NCBI GenBank assembly: GCA_015039365.1
Contig: WION01000089.1
Span: forward strand, 111,436 to 175,435
Direction of reading: 5' to 3'
DNA: 64,000 bases
From: Amanita rubescens
Lineage: Eukaryota > Basidiomycota > Agaricomycetes > Agaricales > Amanitaceae
Positions 31,600-44,039 of the stretch are shown one piece after another (position 1 is the stretch's first letter; the number at the start of each line of letters is the position of its first letter). A model generated the notes under the pieces. It saw only the letters and a list, made by a program, of their open reading frames with translations. It was not told the origin of the DNA and ran no database searches. A program made the translations under genes and the position numbers.

Positions 31600-32575
31600 G
31601 TCGAGCCATCTTAGCGGGGAAATGTGGTTCAACGTTGTCTACAACTGGAACGGACCTGTGTCGATGCGTATGTCGGTTTCAACTGACCCACAAAACCGAG
31701 CACTGCAAGTCCGAGCAGCCTTCGTACAGTTCGCTTGGCTCATTCCACTCTTATTAAAGATAATGAATCATTGGAGGAGGAGCCACCGCCTAGCAAGGCG
31801 GTTCTTTCAAGGTCTGCGAATGGCACTAGGAACGGTAGCCCAGTATCAAAGGAGAGCGAAAGATACGATGAGTTTCAAGACCTGTGTCGACGTATAAATC
31901 AGACTATGCATACAAAATGGCGATGTTACCCGCCTTCGAGTTGAGTTGGACGATGTACACGCGTTTACGGCTGATGCGGAAAGGGTAAGTTAAAGCTTTT
32001 TTTTCGGGTGGAAGCATAGAATACCAACCTTTTACAGGCCAGGAACGTGTTGGAACAAGAGGAATACGATTCCATACAAGACTCTGTTAACACTATGGCA
32101 GCGTGTTTAAATGAGGCCATAACCGCCGCTGTAGGAGATCCGATACCGTTGGCGCAGCTAGACCGGACAGGGCCAGGTCGACCTCGTATCGATATAGACA
32201 AGAATTGGCTCTCGTACGCAAGTCAAAGAATAACGTTACAAAACATTGGAGAGCTATTACACTGTTCAGCGAGAACAGTACGCCGACGACTTCTCGATTA
32301 TCACCTTGCAGAGCCCGCCCCTCCCGTCATTCAGGAAGTGGTCCAACCAGACGGAACAGTTGCTCAAGAGTGGCATTCGACCAGACCGGGTTTCGACTTC
32401 AAGGATCAACCGGCGCGTCTAGATGAGCTCGTGAGAGGCATCGTAAACGCTTTCCCAATTACGGTCTGGACTACATCAGGGCTGCCCTCAAAAGTCGTGG
32501 TCATCGTGTTGCACGAGACGATGTCCGGGCATCTCTGAGGAGAGTGCGGGGGTTGCAACCACGCTAGACGAGGGA
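31600..32575 (+). pseudogene. relic of an integrase-core element protein
   Basis: After a short intron (31987-32038) the plus strand encodes NVLEQEEYDSIQDSVNTMAA, then LDRTGPGRPRIDIDKNWL, an HTH-like LLHCSARTVRRRLLDYHLAE and LDELVRGIVNAFP. A 1-nt shift follows before NYGLDYIRAALKSRGHRVAR and VRASLRRVRGLQPR-stop. This order (GRPRI..., HTH, then 'Y.. GLDY.R..L...GHRV.R..VR.SL.R') is the N-terminal half of a widespread agaricomycete integrase-core protein. The integrase catalytic core is absent. Frameshift and truncation make it a relic of a transposable element. Confidence 0.6.
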
Positions 32576-32745
32576 ATCGACGACTTAGAATACGCAGACT
32601 ACTTTATTGCAATGTATTCCAATCTATTACGTTACAATGGTCTACAACGAATGTCGCTCCAGATTTCCGAGTTTTTGTGACTCAGACTAGAACTTGGACG
32701 TGGGATACCAGCAGTAGACATTTGCAATTCGTTTATTCACCCTGT

Positions 32746-34102
32746 ATGACTCTTAAAGCTCACCTTCGAGCCGTTGTTATCGCCCTGTTGGTGATATACT
32801 GGGCGCTAGCCACAACTGGTACTCTCTTGAACATGAGAATCGTGACGTACAATTTGAGATACGATGCGCTGCCAGACAATCTCACCGTCCAAGATTCTCT
32901 AAATGCTCTTCCAGATCCTCTAAACAAACCACATTATTTGAGCGTACACCAGGAGCAGCCATGGAGTACAAGGCGTATCCGAATTGCTGAGAATCTGTTA
33001 TCGTCGAATATCGATATCGCCTGTGAGCCATATGATATCTTCTCAAGTTGATTGGTTTTCAACCCTGTCCAGGTTTTCAAGAAGCGTTGTCCAGACAAGT
33101 CAATGATCTATCAGAGCTTTTCGGAAGTGACTGGGCTTGGGTAAGATATGCTGTTTGCTTGTAGCTTCCCTTGAAGTTTACCCATTTTTCGGGGATAGTA
33201 CGGGGTTGGGAGAGATGATGGAGTCGATGGGGGGGAGTTTAGCCCGGTGTTTTACCGCAGGTGAGTGAAAAATGACCCTGACTTGTTCAAATGTTCATTA
33301 CCTCGAGCTTAGTGCCGCATTCAAGCTCCTCACGGCGGATACTTTCTGGCTTTCGTACGTCTCAATCATCACCAAATTATACTGCGACAAATCTACCTTT
33401 CACCCAGAAACGACCCATTCGAACCATCCAAATATCCAGGTGCAGGTTCCTGTCGGATCTGCACCGCAGCGCGTTTCGCTTCCATTGCGACCGGAAATAT
33501 GTTCACTGTACTCAATACGCACCTCGATGACCAGTCTGATGGGCAACGGAGGTTAGCTGCGTCCATGCTGCTGACACGGGCGAGATACGAGGCTGTGAAT
33601 ACGTCGGGGCCAGTTTTTATCATCGGGGATTTCAATAGGTATGAGGCCTTGCGCCCCATTACAACGACGAAAACCTCCACTTATCCTAGCCCTCCCACAG
33701 GCAAGGATTCCGGCGCATATAGCATCGCCACTGGTTCACGTTCGCCTGTACCCATCAACCAGACCTTCGCAAACCAATACGCTGTGCAAGATGGCCAACT
33801 TCCAGACTTTCACATGCTTGATTTGCGTGCTGCGACTATCAGGCAGAATGTTTCTTCGAACTACGCCACATTCACTGATTTTACGCCGCCTACTGATACG
33901 TCACAATGGGAAAGAATCGATTTTATACTAGGCGGGAGTAATCTAGGCTGGTGAGCACCATATATATGCGTTGACGAGAATTTGAAACTGATTTTAGCAC
34001 GTGTTTAGGTATTCAAGTCGATATGTTGTAGGAACGTCGTTGTCGGATGATGGCATGCTGTCAAGCGATCACAGGCCGGTCTTTGCAGATGTTTCTTTCT
34101 GA
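32746..34102 (+). CDS. endonuclease/exonuclease/phosphatase family protein with N-terminal membrane anchor, 344 aa
   Basis: Seven exons (32746-33022, 33073-33140, 33199-33260, 33313-33354, 33408-33638, 33690-33950, 34009-34102) sum to 344 codons plus stop. A hydrophobic segment (AVVIALLVIYWALATTG) near residues 10-26 is a signal anchor or signal peptide. All family motifs are present in order: MRIVTYNLRYD, FQEAL with the metal-binding Glu, FKLLTADTFWLS, LNTHLDDQSD with the His, IIGDFNSPP with Asp and Asn, ERIDFIL, and SSDHRPVFADV with the final Asp-His. The substrate is unknown; fungal relatives are annotated as secreted or membrane nucleases/phosphodiesterases. The gene is unbroken. Confidence 0.85.
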
Positions 34103-34293
34103 TGCAATTGTCCATGACGTTCAGGATTTCTGCATTTTTGACGCGTCTACGTGGGTTTACGGAAGATAGCGTTACTGTACGCAAACACGGACTCTATAAT
34201 CTAGTTCAATTAATCTCGAAGTAGCTGCTACAGTGCATACAGTCAGAACTAATTTTTCACAATAAGTATACGTGCAAGTCCGAAAGAGTGATA

Positions 34294-36327
34294 TTAGGTT
34301 TCGGAATCATGTTTCCTTTTGCTCCCTGTTAATGAAATTGTCGGGTGGACGGCTGACTTTGATGCAGGGCCAGGCGCATTCTGAAGTGGAACCGTGGTCT
34401 TGTCCAAGCGGAATGCATCCAGGCCCTTTAGGGCCTTGAAAACGTCGACATATCGATCTCCCATGATATTTTTGATATTTCCCAAGCCAATCGCTTGAAA
34501 CATGTTTTTAGCGACTTGAACCCGCCGTTTCCACATGATTGCAGAAAGGAACACTTGTGTTTTGCTGACAATCAGTTGGTGAAGCTTCCCATGACGTTGC
34601 ATTTCATGCGTTACAAGATCTCGAGCGCTGTCCATCCGGGACTTCAGGTGATGGCTTCTCTCTTGAGCGAGAAGAAAAGTATATTGCGACTGCATTCCAA
34701 CCATAAAGTCGTCCAGTAGCCGACAGTCAGCGCAACCACAGCCAATTTGGCGTAGTTGAGCTTGTTGCCCTTTCGTACCAAGCACGTCACATAGGTAATG
34801 GGAAATCAAGAGGCGGAAGAAATCGATGAAAGGAGGGGCGGAAACGTCGATGTTTGTTTTCTGTAGGAGTTTGCGAAGCTCAGGTATGAGAGGCGTATAG
34901 ATCTTATTGAATTTATCCACCATTTCGCCTGACAGGTTCCATACCCGATCAAGGAAAGCGCGGCACGTATTCATTTGGCAAGTGAGAATGCATAACTCGA
35001 TAAGGTTAAGCACGCGAGTCTGCCTTCGTTGGTTGCTATCATCTTTGGACGGACAGTGAATGAGTTTGGGCCATGAAGTTTTCACATTCCACTGTTTTCC
35101 TGCAGAGTCGAGACAAGTCCTAACGAACTCATCCAACATTCCAGCTGCTTCAGACTGTGGTTTGTTGCTCCCCGCGCAGTGGGCCACGGTCTTCTCTAGC
35201 ACAACGGCCTGCTTTGGATGAAGGGCCTTGACAAGGGCAGTCAAAAAATGGAATCCTCTTTCAGGATTAATTCTTTCGATGGGTCTAAACAAGTAAATCA
35301 GGTATGTTCAGCTTTGCAACTGTTCGATAGACACGTACAATGGGCGAATGCTTTGAATTCCGCTCTCGCAGGCCATGGAGACAAGCAGTGGTATGTCACG
35401 GTCATCGAGTGGTGAATCATAGGATGCCAAGGCCACCGCAATCTGATTCAAGCACCAATCTTGAATAACATCTGTCTCGTCAGATTCCAATGCAGCCTGA
35501 CGAATAGCATTGACAAATTCGAGCCTGTCGGGTAACCATTTGTTACGCAACAAGCCCTCAATACTGGAAATGAACGACTTCAGTAAGAAACGAACATCGG
35601 ACGAATGCGAATACCTTGTGCGAGTTTGATCAAAACTGAAGACGGTCCATGCTCGAACAAGCCCAAATTCACCCTGCGCCTTTATATGATTTCCACAACT
35701 TTTAATCAGGCCTTGCCACATCTCGATGTCTCTCCATTCGTACGTATAATTAAACATGGTTTCCATAGTCGAGACCCTGTCTCTGCTTGCCTTTGGAAGA
35801 TTGCTGATAATGAGCTTTGCCATATGTTTATCTTTTTCTTTTGGCGCGTTCTCGGACAATGACTCCTCGAATAGCTTCATTACATATCCTACTCCTCCGT
35901 TCGGCATCAGAACGCGAGGGAGTTGATCTGACGGAAGCAGCACGAAGATTCGGATTGTCGAGTTTGACGCGTGATGCATCGATTTCCCAAGTATCTCGTA
36001 CTTGCTTGTTGACGACACCTTGATCATAGGCTGCGTGAGATGCATATTCTACTACTCTTTTCGCTTCAGGTTCAGAAAGGAGGCCCACAATGTTCAAGCA
36101 AGGGTGGGGGCCAAAAGGCAAAATAGACGAATGTGCAAATGAACCTGGCGCTTCCAGGTTTTTCTCTTTCAAAATTGATTCGAGGTCCTCCTACAAGACG
36201 TGTTATAACTTCATAGAAATTCATGCAACAAGCACCGTACGTACAGACAAACTCAGACCCTTTGGTTCGGAAGAGAGCTCTATGGGAGAGCCATGTTTCT
36301 GGACATGCTCGCTCGCCTTGGAGGTCA
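34294..36327 (-). pseudogene. 2OG-Fe(II) dioxygenase paralogue 1, catalytic core deleted
   Basis: It starts MTSKASEHVQKHGSPIELSS (ATG at 36327), then a 61-nt-class intron and the N-terminal block EDLESILKEKNLEAPGS to DTWEIDASRVKLDNPN at about 35960. There it jumps directly to FVLLPSDQLPRVLMPNGG, which in paralogue 2 lies some 1.3 kb further on. The whole HxD...H dioxygenase core is missing and the junction is out of frame. Downstream, the long C-terminal region is open, including IGCGCADCRLLDDF and IMGDRYVDVFKALKG. The tail ends GSKRKHDSET without the VIDL motif of its sisters. It is probably inactive, although the C-terminal ORFs remain long. Confidence 0.75.
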
Positions 36328-36883
36328 TCGTAGCTGCTGAAGACGTAGGACAAGAGACCGTGACGCTTCGGATCGCGCGGCCATGATTAAAATTACTGAC
36401 GCGGATGGAGATCAGCGCTGTCAGGCTAAATTAAGACGTAAGCATACATGAAGTGATGTCCACTTTCCAACGGCCAAATCCAATCCTCAGTACTCAGTAC
36501 TCAGTATTAACAACCTCGATATCCATCACCAAGAGTTTCAAGGTCGATAGAAAGCAGATCAATCTTGAACGATATCCGTGAGTGACGCGCAAGGACTTCG
36601 AGATCAACATGTGCAAATACGGTGGGCGTGCCATCAAAAATGTCATGACACCTGTCAAGCCCAAGGTTTCGAAAGAGCCATAGCGACGATGAAATGTGAC
36701 TTACGCGTACCTCAGCCTTGACGATCACATATATTCTAACAAGGGTTTCAATCTTATGCTGAATGAGCTAAAGTCATAAAATCATATCAACGTAATGCGT
36801 AACAAGAGGACTTCGAGATCAACATCTGTAAATACGATGGGCGTCCAAGTCCAAGAATTCGAAAGAATCATACGATATACGTG

Positions 36884-39800
36884 TTAGTCCGTAAGATCAA
36901 TGACTTCAGGTTCACGTTTCCTTTTCCCACCTATTACTGAAGTTGTCGTGTTGACAGTTGACGTTGATGCAGGGCCAGACACATTCGGCTGTTGACGTTG
37001 AGTTGCAGTGTTGTCCAAGCGGAATCCATCTTGACCCTCTAAGGCCTTGAGAACGTCGACATATCGATCTCCCATGATCATTTCAACGTTTTTCATGCCA
37101 ATCACTTCAAACATGTGGTTAACTTCCTCAAGTTGCCGTTCCCACACGGATCTAGAACGCCCAAGGAACCCACGAGTTTTAATGACAACAAAATGATAGG
37201 GATCCCCGTGTGTTTCATATCTCAGATGATCTTCAGCGTAAAACATCTGGGACTTCAGATGACCTCTTCTCGCTTCAGAGATGTGGAAAGTACATTGTGT
37301 CTGTTTTCCAGCTATAAAGCGGTTTAGCTCCTGACAGTCACCGCAACCGCAACCAATTTTGCCTACTTGTCCGTGTTGCCCTTCTGTAAGGAGCACGTAA
37401 CATAGGTAGTGGGAGATCAAAAGGCGGAAGAAGTCGATAAATGGCGCGGCGCAGACATCAGTGTTTGTCTTCCGCAGGACCTTGCAAAGCAATGGTATGA
37501 GAGGCGTATAGACCAAGCCAAATATGCCCTCCACTTTGCTTGACACGTTCCATACCTCGTCAAGGAAAGCGCGGCATGTATCCATTCGGCGAGTGAGAAG
37601 GCATAGTTCGACAAAATCGAGCACACGAGTCTGCATTTCTTCACTGCTAATTTTAATTGGCATCCGGTAGAATCCACCATAGCGTGCACATATTCGTGGA
37701 ACTACAGTCGGCACATTCCATCGTTTTCCAGCGCAGTCGAGGCAGCTCCTAATTAACTCATCCAGAATACGAGTTGCTTCGGATTGTGGGTTGCTGCTGC
37801 CTGCGTAGTGGGCTGCAGTTTTTTCTAGAACAACTATTTGCTTTGGGTGAAGGTCCCTGACAAGCGCTGTCAAAAAACGGAACGCTTTCTTGGGAACAAG
37901 TTTATCGATGGGTCTGAACAGATATATTAGGGATGTATAGTTGTTGGGTAGACAACGTACATCTGGCAAATGCTTTGAATTCCATTCTCACAGGCCATGG
38001 AGACAAGCAGTGATACATCACTGACATCGGATGAAACATAGGTTGTCAGGGCGACCGCAACCTGACTCAAGCACCATTCCTGGATAACCTTATCCTCGGA
38101 TTCAGATGCGGCCTGACGAAAAGTATTGATAAATGCGAGCCTGTCGGGCAAGCATTTGTTGCGCAACAACTTCTCGATACTAGATATTAACAGTGTCAAT
38201 AAGAAACGAACGTTGAACAAATATATATACCTTGCACGAGTTTGATCAAAGCTGAAGACGCGCCACGCTTGAACAAGCCTATTTTCACCCTGCAACTTGA
38301 TATCTCCGACACAGTATCTAGTCAGGTCTTGCAACACCTCCATGTCTTTCCATTTGCGAACATAATCAAGTATGAGGTCCACAGCTGGAATCTTGTCATT
38401 GCCTGCGTTCGCAAGATTCCTGATAATTAACTTTGCCATATTTTTAACTTTTTCTGTAGCCGCATTCTCGGAAAGTGACTCCTTGAATAGCTTCAGGACA
38501 TATTTTACTCCCCCATTCCGCATTAGAACACGAGGGAGTCTATCCAACGGAATCAGTACGAAGACAGAGCGATGATACCCTATCGAATTTCAGCATATAA
38601 TCATCGGTCAAGGTTTACAAGATCAGGGCCGTACAGTAGTCGAGTGTGGTTCCTTTCTGTGCAACTGCAAAGTGAGTAAAGGCCTGGCCGGTTATGTAAC
38701 ATACACTAACGTTTGTAGTAAACTCCTCCCTTGAGTCGTCACCATCACTAACATTTCTAGACTTCTCCCTTGAGTCGCCAGGACTCTCACCACGGAGAGC
38801 ATCCGTTGGGAGAAAACAATCTTCGGCGACTCCAATAGAGTGGTTGGGGCTAAGCACAACATGGCCACTCAAGTCAACCACCTTTGAGAGGGAAATAAGA
38901 GTTTCTACCTCTTCGTCGATGTCATCGTAGCCAGACTCGGTGGATCCGCGTTCACGCCGACGTTTCATCCAAAGGTCCAAATTTCCTGAAACATGATACT
39001 GCATGCTTGAAAGGAGAATCACAAAGCCTAGTTCTTCGGCAGCTGTACGGACAAGCGCAACTCTTTCGTCATCCTCTCCTTTCAAGAAGGATGCCCCATG
39101 GCTGAAATCCACGTCGCTATATTGGTGCTTTAGGAGATACGCAATACAATCACGTTTTTTCGGTTTCTGATAGTTTCCCTTTTCCCATTCGAGCAGCACT
39201 TGTCGGAGTTTTGCGTACGAACCATCGTAAGTCGGAGTCATGGGCAACGATATATGCGCTGACGTATGTATAAGGTTATAGGAGAGTGCAAGTCGGTACC
39301 CTGACGTGATTGGCTTCACTTCATGCAATATGTCAGCATACCAAGCAAGGACAGCAGTATTTGCGACAGAGGATGCAGAGAAATCGACGACCTGTGTTTT
39401 TGATGCATGGGTGAGGTGGACCTCCCCACCGGTGTATTGCGACGGTAGAAAGATGATCATGGTTGCACACGTCCCATCCGCTCTTTGAGTACTATACGAA
39501 CCTTATCAGAAAAATGTCTCGTAGAAGTAACATTGAAACTAACTCTCTATGCGGAACTTGAAGGAAACTGTCCGGACATCAGCCAACGAGCTATGAGGGA
39601 ATAAAAATTTCTTACTGTGAACCGGTCTCATAGATTAGAAGCTTGGACAACTCGCACTGAGGTGGAGTATCATATTTTTTCACGCGCAGACTGGAGCACA
39701 CCGTCTCAATGGCTAGGTCTTGTACATAGGTAAGCCAGTTCGGATTGTCAAATTTGATGCGTGATGCATCGATTTCCCAAGTATCCTGTACTTCCCTGTT

Positions 39801-40182
39801 GACGACAGTCCGACTACCTTGACCGTAGGCCGCCTGAGACGCATATGATATTACCCTTTTCACTTCAGGTTCAGAAAGGGGTAAGCCGATACTTCCGAGG
39901 CCCTCGAGTTCAAGCAAGCGTGAGGGGCAAAAGGCAAAAGAGACGTATATGCGTATGAGCCCGGCGCCACCAAGTTTTCCTCCTTCAAGATCAATTCGAG
40001 GTCCTCCTATAAGATGAGGTATATATATATTACTTCAGAATAACGAACACCATACGTACACACAAATTCGGACCCTTTGTTTCGGATTCATTAGATTCCT
40101 CTGTTTCGGTGCCGTTGCCTTCCTCAGAAGAGAGTTCCATAGGTTCAGGTTCCTGGGCAGGCTCGGTCGCACTGGAGGCCAT
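36884..40182 (-). CDS. 2OG-Fe(II) dioxygenase-domain protein, paralogue 2 (core intact, probable 1-nt frameshift near the N-terminus)
   Basis: Multi-exon gene. It starts MASSATEPAQEPEPMELSSE, continues EDLELILKEENLVAPGS, then GLPLSEPEVKRVISYA and DTWEIDASRIKFDNPN. The catalytic core has the iron-binding HxD (PHRDTQRADG near 39490), TMIIFLPSQYTGGEVHLTHA, the distal His in ILHEVKPITSGYRLAL and the 2OG-binding Arg right after it. A large C-terminal region follows, with IGCGCGDCQEL (possible zinc site), IMGDRYVDVLKALEG and a final PEVIDLTD, a classical SUMO-interaction motif. Near 39905 one base seems missing between CLN and LEGLGS, so the frame breaks unless the base call is wrong. Members of this agaricomycete family carry a prolyl-4-hydroxylase-like fold; the substrate is unknown. 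Confidence 0.7.
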
Positions 40183-40694
40183 CGTAGTCGCAGAAGAGGT
40201 AAAAAGAAATCGTAACACGTGATGGTAGTGGTGGTGGGTAAAAAATATTGACGCGAGTCGCAATCGAAAGCCCCAGTAGTACGTAAGACCTGGACTCATG
40301 TCCATTGCAGCAGCTGAACTCAGTACAATCCCAGTGACCCCGTATAGTACCGGGGATCTACAATCTTACGCTGGGCGTGCCACGCGATATCATAACAATG
40401 TAACGCGCATTGAAGGAAGAGCCTGAGGAAGGTCGCATTTTTTCGAGATCAACATCCGCGATTCCACAAATACGACAAATATTGTACATCTACGATCTCG
40501 GAGCTTGTCAGGGATCTGGAAGAACCCTAACGAGATACCAATATAAGCACACCGCACCGCGGTACCACGATTACGAATGAGCGATACTTCTAGGCATCTT
40601 TAGCTCCTTTGAATCCTCCGTGCACGTTGAATTATTCCGTAAATACAGTTAGAGCTAAATATAAGTAGACCGTTAAAATTTCACGAGATACGTG

Positions 40695-42421
40695 TCAGTC
40701 CTCAGAAAGATCAATGACCTCGGATGCAAGCTTCCTTTTCCCCCCTATTACTGAAGTTGTCTTGTTGGTTGTCTTGTTGGCGGTTGATGTGGTTGACGTT
40801 GATGCAGGGCCAGGCACATTCTGCTGCTGCTGACGCTGAACTACCGGCTTGTCCAAGAGGAATGCAGCTTCACCCTTCACGGCCTTGCAAACGTCGACAT
40901 ATCGATTTCCCATAATCTTCTCAACATTTTTCGCGCCAATCGTGCTAAACATGCCATTAATAATTTGAAGCCGGTAGCCCCAAGTACTCGCAGCAACGGT
41001 CGCGGGAGTTTTCGTGACTACTAGACTATGAGGGCTTCCACGACGTATAGTTTCGTGTGTCACAAGGTCTCGAGCGCTATTCATCTGATACTCCAAGTGA
41101 CTTCTTCTCTTTTGGGCCAAACAGAAGGTATGATGTGACCCCTTTCCGGCCATAAAGCAATCTAGTTCCTGACAGTCACCGCAACCGCAACCAATTTTGC
41201 GTGCTAGTTGTATATGTTGGCCCTTTGCACCAAGCAAGTGACATAGGCAGTGGGAAATCACCAGACGGAAAAAATAGATGAAAGGCGGAGCGCAGACATC
41301 GTTGTTTGTCTTTTGTAGGAGTTTGCAGAGCTCCGGAACGAGAGGTGTATAGATTGTACTGAACTTGTTGACCAGTTCACCTGACACGTTCCATATTCGG
41401 TCAAGAAAAGAGCGGCACGTATCGATCTGACGAGTAAGAAGGCATAACTCGATAAAATCGACCATACGAGCCACCGTTTGTCCATTAACACTGGGATAGT
41501 GCGAGGAGTTCCAGCTAGTGGTTGATGGTCCTGATACCGCCACATTCAATTGTTTTCCGGCGCAGTCAAGGCAGTTCCTAACAAACTCCTGCAACATACG
41601 AGCTGCCTCAGATTCTGGATCGTCGTTCCCTGCGCACTGGGCTACAGTTTTCTCTAGAACGACAGCCTGCTTCAGATGAAGGTCCCTGACAAGCGCAGTT
41701 AAGAAAACAAAGGCATTTTCATAAACAAATTTTTCGATGGGTCTGAACAAGCACATTAGCAACGTCCGGTTTTGAAAATGTTCAATAGGCAACATACATT
41801 TGTCGGATGCTTTGAATCCCGTTGTCACAGACCATGGAGATAAACAATGGTACGTCGCTAACATTGGCAGTAACATAGGATGTCAGGGCGACCGCGGTCT
41901 CATTTAAGCACCATTCTTGAATTGTATCCTGCTCGTCAGACTCTGATGCAGCCTGACAAATAGCGTTGATAAATGCGAGTCTATCGGGGAAGCGTTTTTG
42001 ACGCAACAGGTCCTCGATGCTATATATTAATGATGTGAGTAAGAATAAAACATCAAACTCCGGAAGTATACCTTGTGCGAGTTTTGTCAAATTTGAAGAC
42101 ACGCCACGCCCGAACAAGCCCATCTTCGCCCTGTACCTGCAAATTGTAACTTTTAAGTAGATCTTGCCACATTGCAAAATCGTTCCACTTGTAAGCATAA
42201 TCAAGCATGGTCTTCACAGCCGAGATCTTGTCGCTGCCTGCATTGTGAAGGTTGCTAATGATGTCCTTCGCCATAACTTTATCTTTTTCCGTAGGTGATT
42301 CCGCAGAAAGTGACTCCTTAAATAAGCTTATCACGTATCCTATTCCCCCCTTCTGCATCAGAATATCAGGGAGTTGATCTGAGAACATTAGTACGAAGAC
42401 GGAGCGATAGTACCCTACGCG
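40695..42421 (-). pseudogene. 2OG-Fe(II) dioxygenase paralogue 3, 5' part cut off by a transposon
   Basis: Only the C-terminal region is present. Open frames run from VGYYRSVFVLMFSDQLPD (about 42410) through GEDGLVRAWRVFKFDKTRTR, PIEKFVYENAFVFLTALVRD, IGCGCGDCQELDCFMAG and IMGNRYVDVCKAVKG to a final ASEVIDLSED-stop. The intron acceptor (GCGTAG) before VGYY survives at about 42416-42421. Some 12 bp further the transposon end begins at 42433. The catalytic half is not in the next 21 kb of this window. It may lie beyond the transposon or be lost. Confidence 0.75.
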
Positions 42422-42432
42422 CAGGTAAGTAT

Positions 42433-43880
42433 CATCAGGTAAACGGGGAAAAAACTAATTCTGTCTAATTCTGTCTAATTGTCTGGTATTAGACAATTAG
42501 ACAAGATTAGGTTATACCAGACAATTAGAGAGTTGGACTGTCAGGAAAACTCGTATTTCAGGTCTCATCAGATAGCCAGATGTTTAGACAACTTGTGTGC
42601 CAGTGTCTATCAGACAATCTCAGACAATCAGATGGTCAGACAATTTATCTGACAGACAATCTCAGACAATCAGATGGTCAGACAATTTATCTGACAGACA
42701 ATCTCAGACAATCTCAGACAGTCTCAGACAATTGGACAATTAGGCAATTTTTCATCCAGGTCCAGTCAGACAGTCAGATGATCAGACAGTCAAACAAACT
42801 TGTATTCCAGTGTCTGTCAGACATTCTCAGACACCCAGACAATCAGGTAATTTATCATCCAGTTCCAGTCAGACAGTCAGATGGTCAGACAATTTGTGTT
42901 TCAGATAATGTCAGACAGTCAGACAATCAGACAGTCAGGCAGGCATTGCACTAGCACCTTTCAGATACTTAGACAACTAGACAACATACTGTCAGACAGG
43001 CTCAGACAATTAGACAGTCAGGCAATTTGTCATCCAGGTCCAGTTAGAGAATCAGAGAACCAGGCAATCAGATAATTTGTGGTCTAGTGTCTGTCAGACA
43101 ATCATACGATTTGTTATCCAGTGTCTGGCAGATAATCAGGCAGTCAGGCAGTCAGATAATTTGTGTAACAGGTCTTACCAGACAATTAGAAAACTGGACA
43201 GCCAGAAAATTTGTATTTTAGGTCCAGTCAGATAGCCAGCTATTTAGAAAACCTGTGTGCCAGTGTCTGTCAGACAATCAGATGGTCAGATAATTTGTAT
43301 TCCAGATCCTGTCAGAAGAGTCAGACAGTCAGACAGTCAGACAGTTAGTACACTAGCACCATCCAGACACTTTGACAACAAGATGCCAGTGACTTGAGTT
43401 CCAGTGTCTGTCAGACAATAAGACAATCAGACCATAAAAGTTGTAACCTGTGTACTAGGAGGTCTAGTACCAGACAATTAGAGTCTAGAGAGTTGGACAA
43501 TCAGAAAATTTCTATTCCAGGTTCCAGTGTCAGATAGCCAGATAGTTATATAACTAATGTGCCAGTGTCTGTCAGACAATATCTGTTACAACTTTTACCA
43601 CACTGGTACTATATAGGAGCAGTTAGCACTCCGGAGGCTTTGCTCTCATTGCCCTCGAGGTTAATGATTCTCAATACCATTACTAAGGGTATAACAATAT
43701 CAGACAATCAGACAATTTTGTTCCAGATCTTGTCAGGAGAGTTGGGCAACTTGTGTGTCAGTCTCTTCTCAGTCATGACTCAGACTATCAGACACTCAAG
43801 TGACTTGCATGCCTGTTGCAGAGAGTGCAGTGATGGAGCAGAAAATGCACAAATACTGATCCTTTAAGGCAGACAGACAA
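42433..43880. repeat. transposon end with CAGACA-motif array
   Basis: It begins CATCAGGTAAACGGGGAAAA, then AACTAATTCTGTCTAATT. The same end recurs at 62655. For about 1.4 kb the plus strand is dominated by degenerate CAGACA(A/G)TCAGA units, with spacer blocks such as TTTGTATTCCAG and AGTGTCTGTCAGACAATC repeated. Such dense short repeats next to an end are typical of the subterminal transposase-binding arrays of large DNA transposons (inference). Confidence 0.7.
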
Positions 43881-44039
43881 TTAACACTGACTTTCAGGAC
43901 TGTCCTACATATATTACTTTTTCTAAGGGAACAACTGCCTGTGACAGCAATGCTTGAAATGCTCATGTCTTAAAGGATTCAAAAAGTGTGTATGCTATGC
44001 ATATAGTAATGTCCCTGGCTTCAGGAATAATCTGATTGG

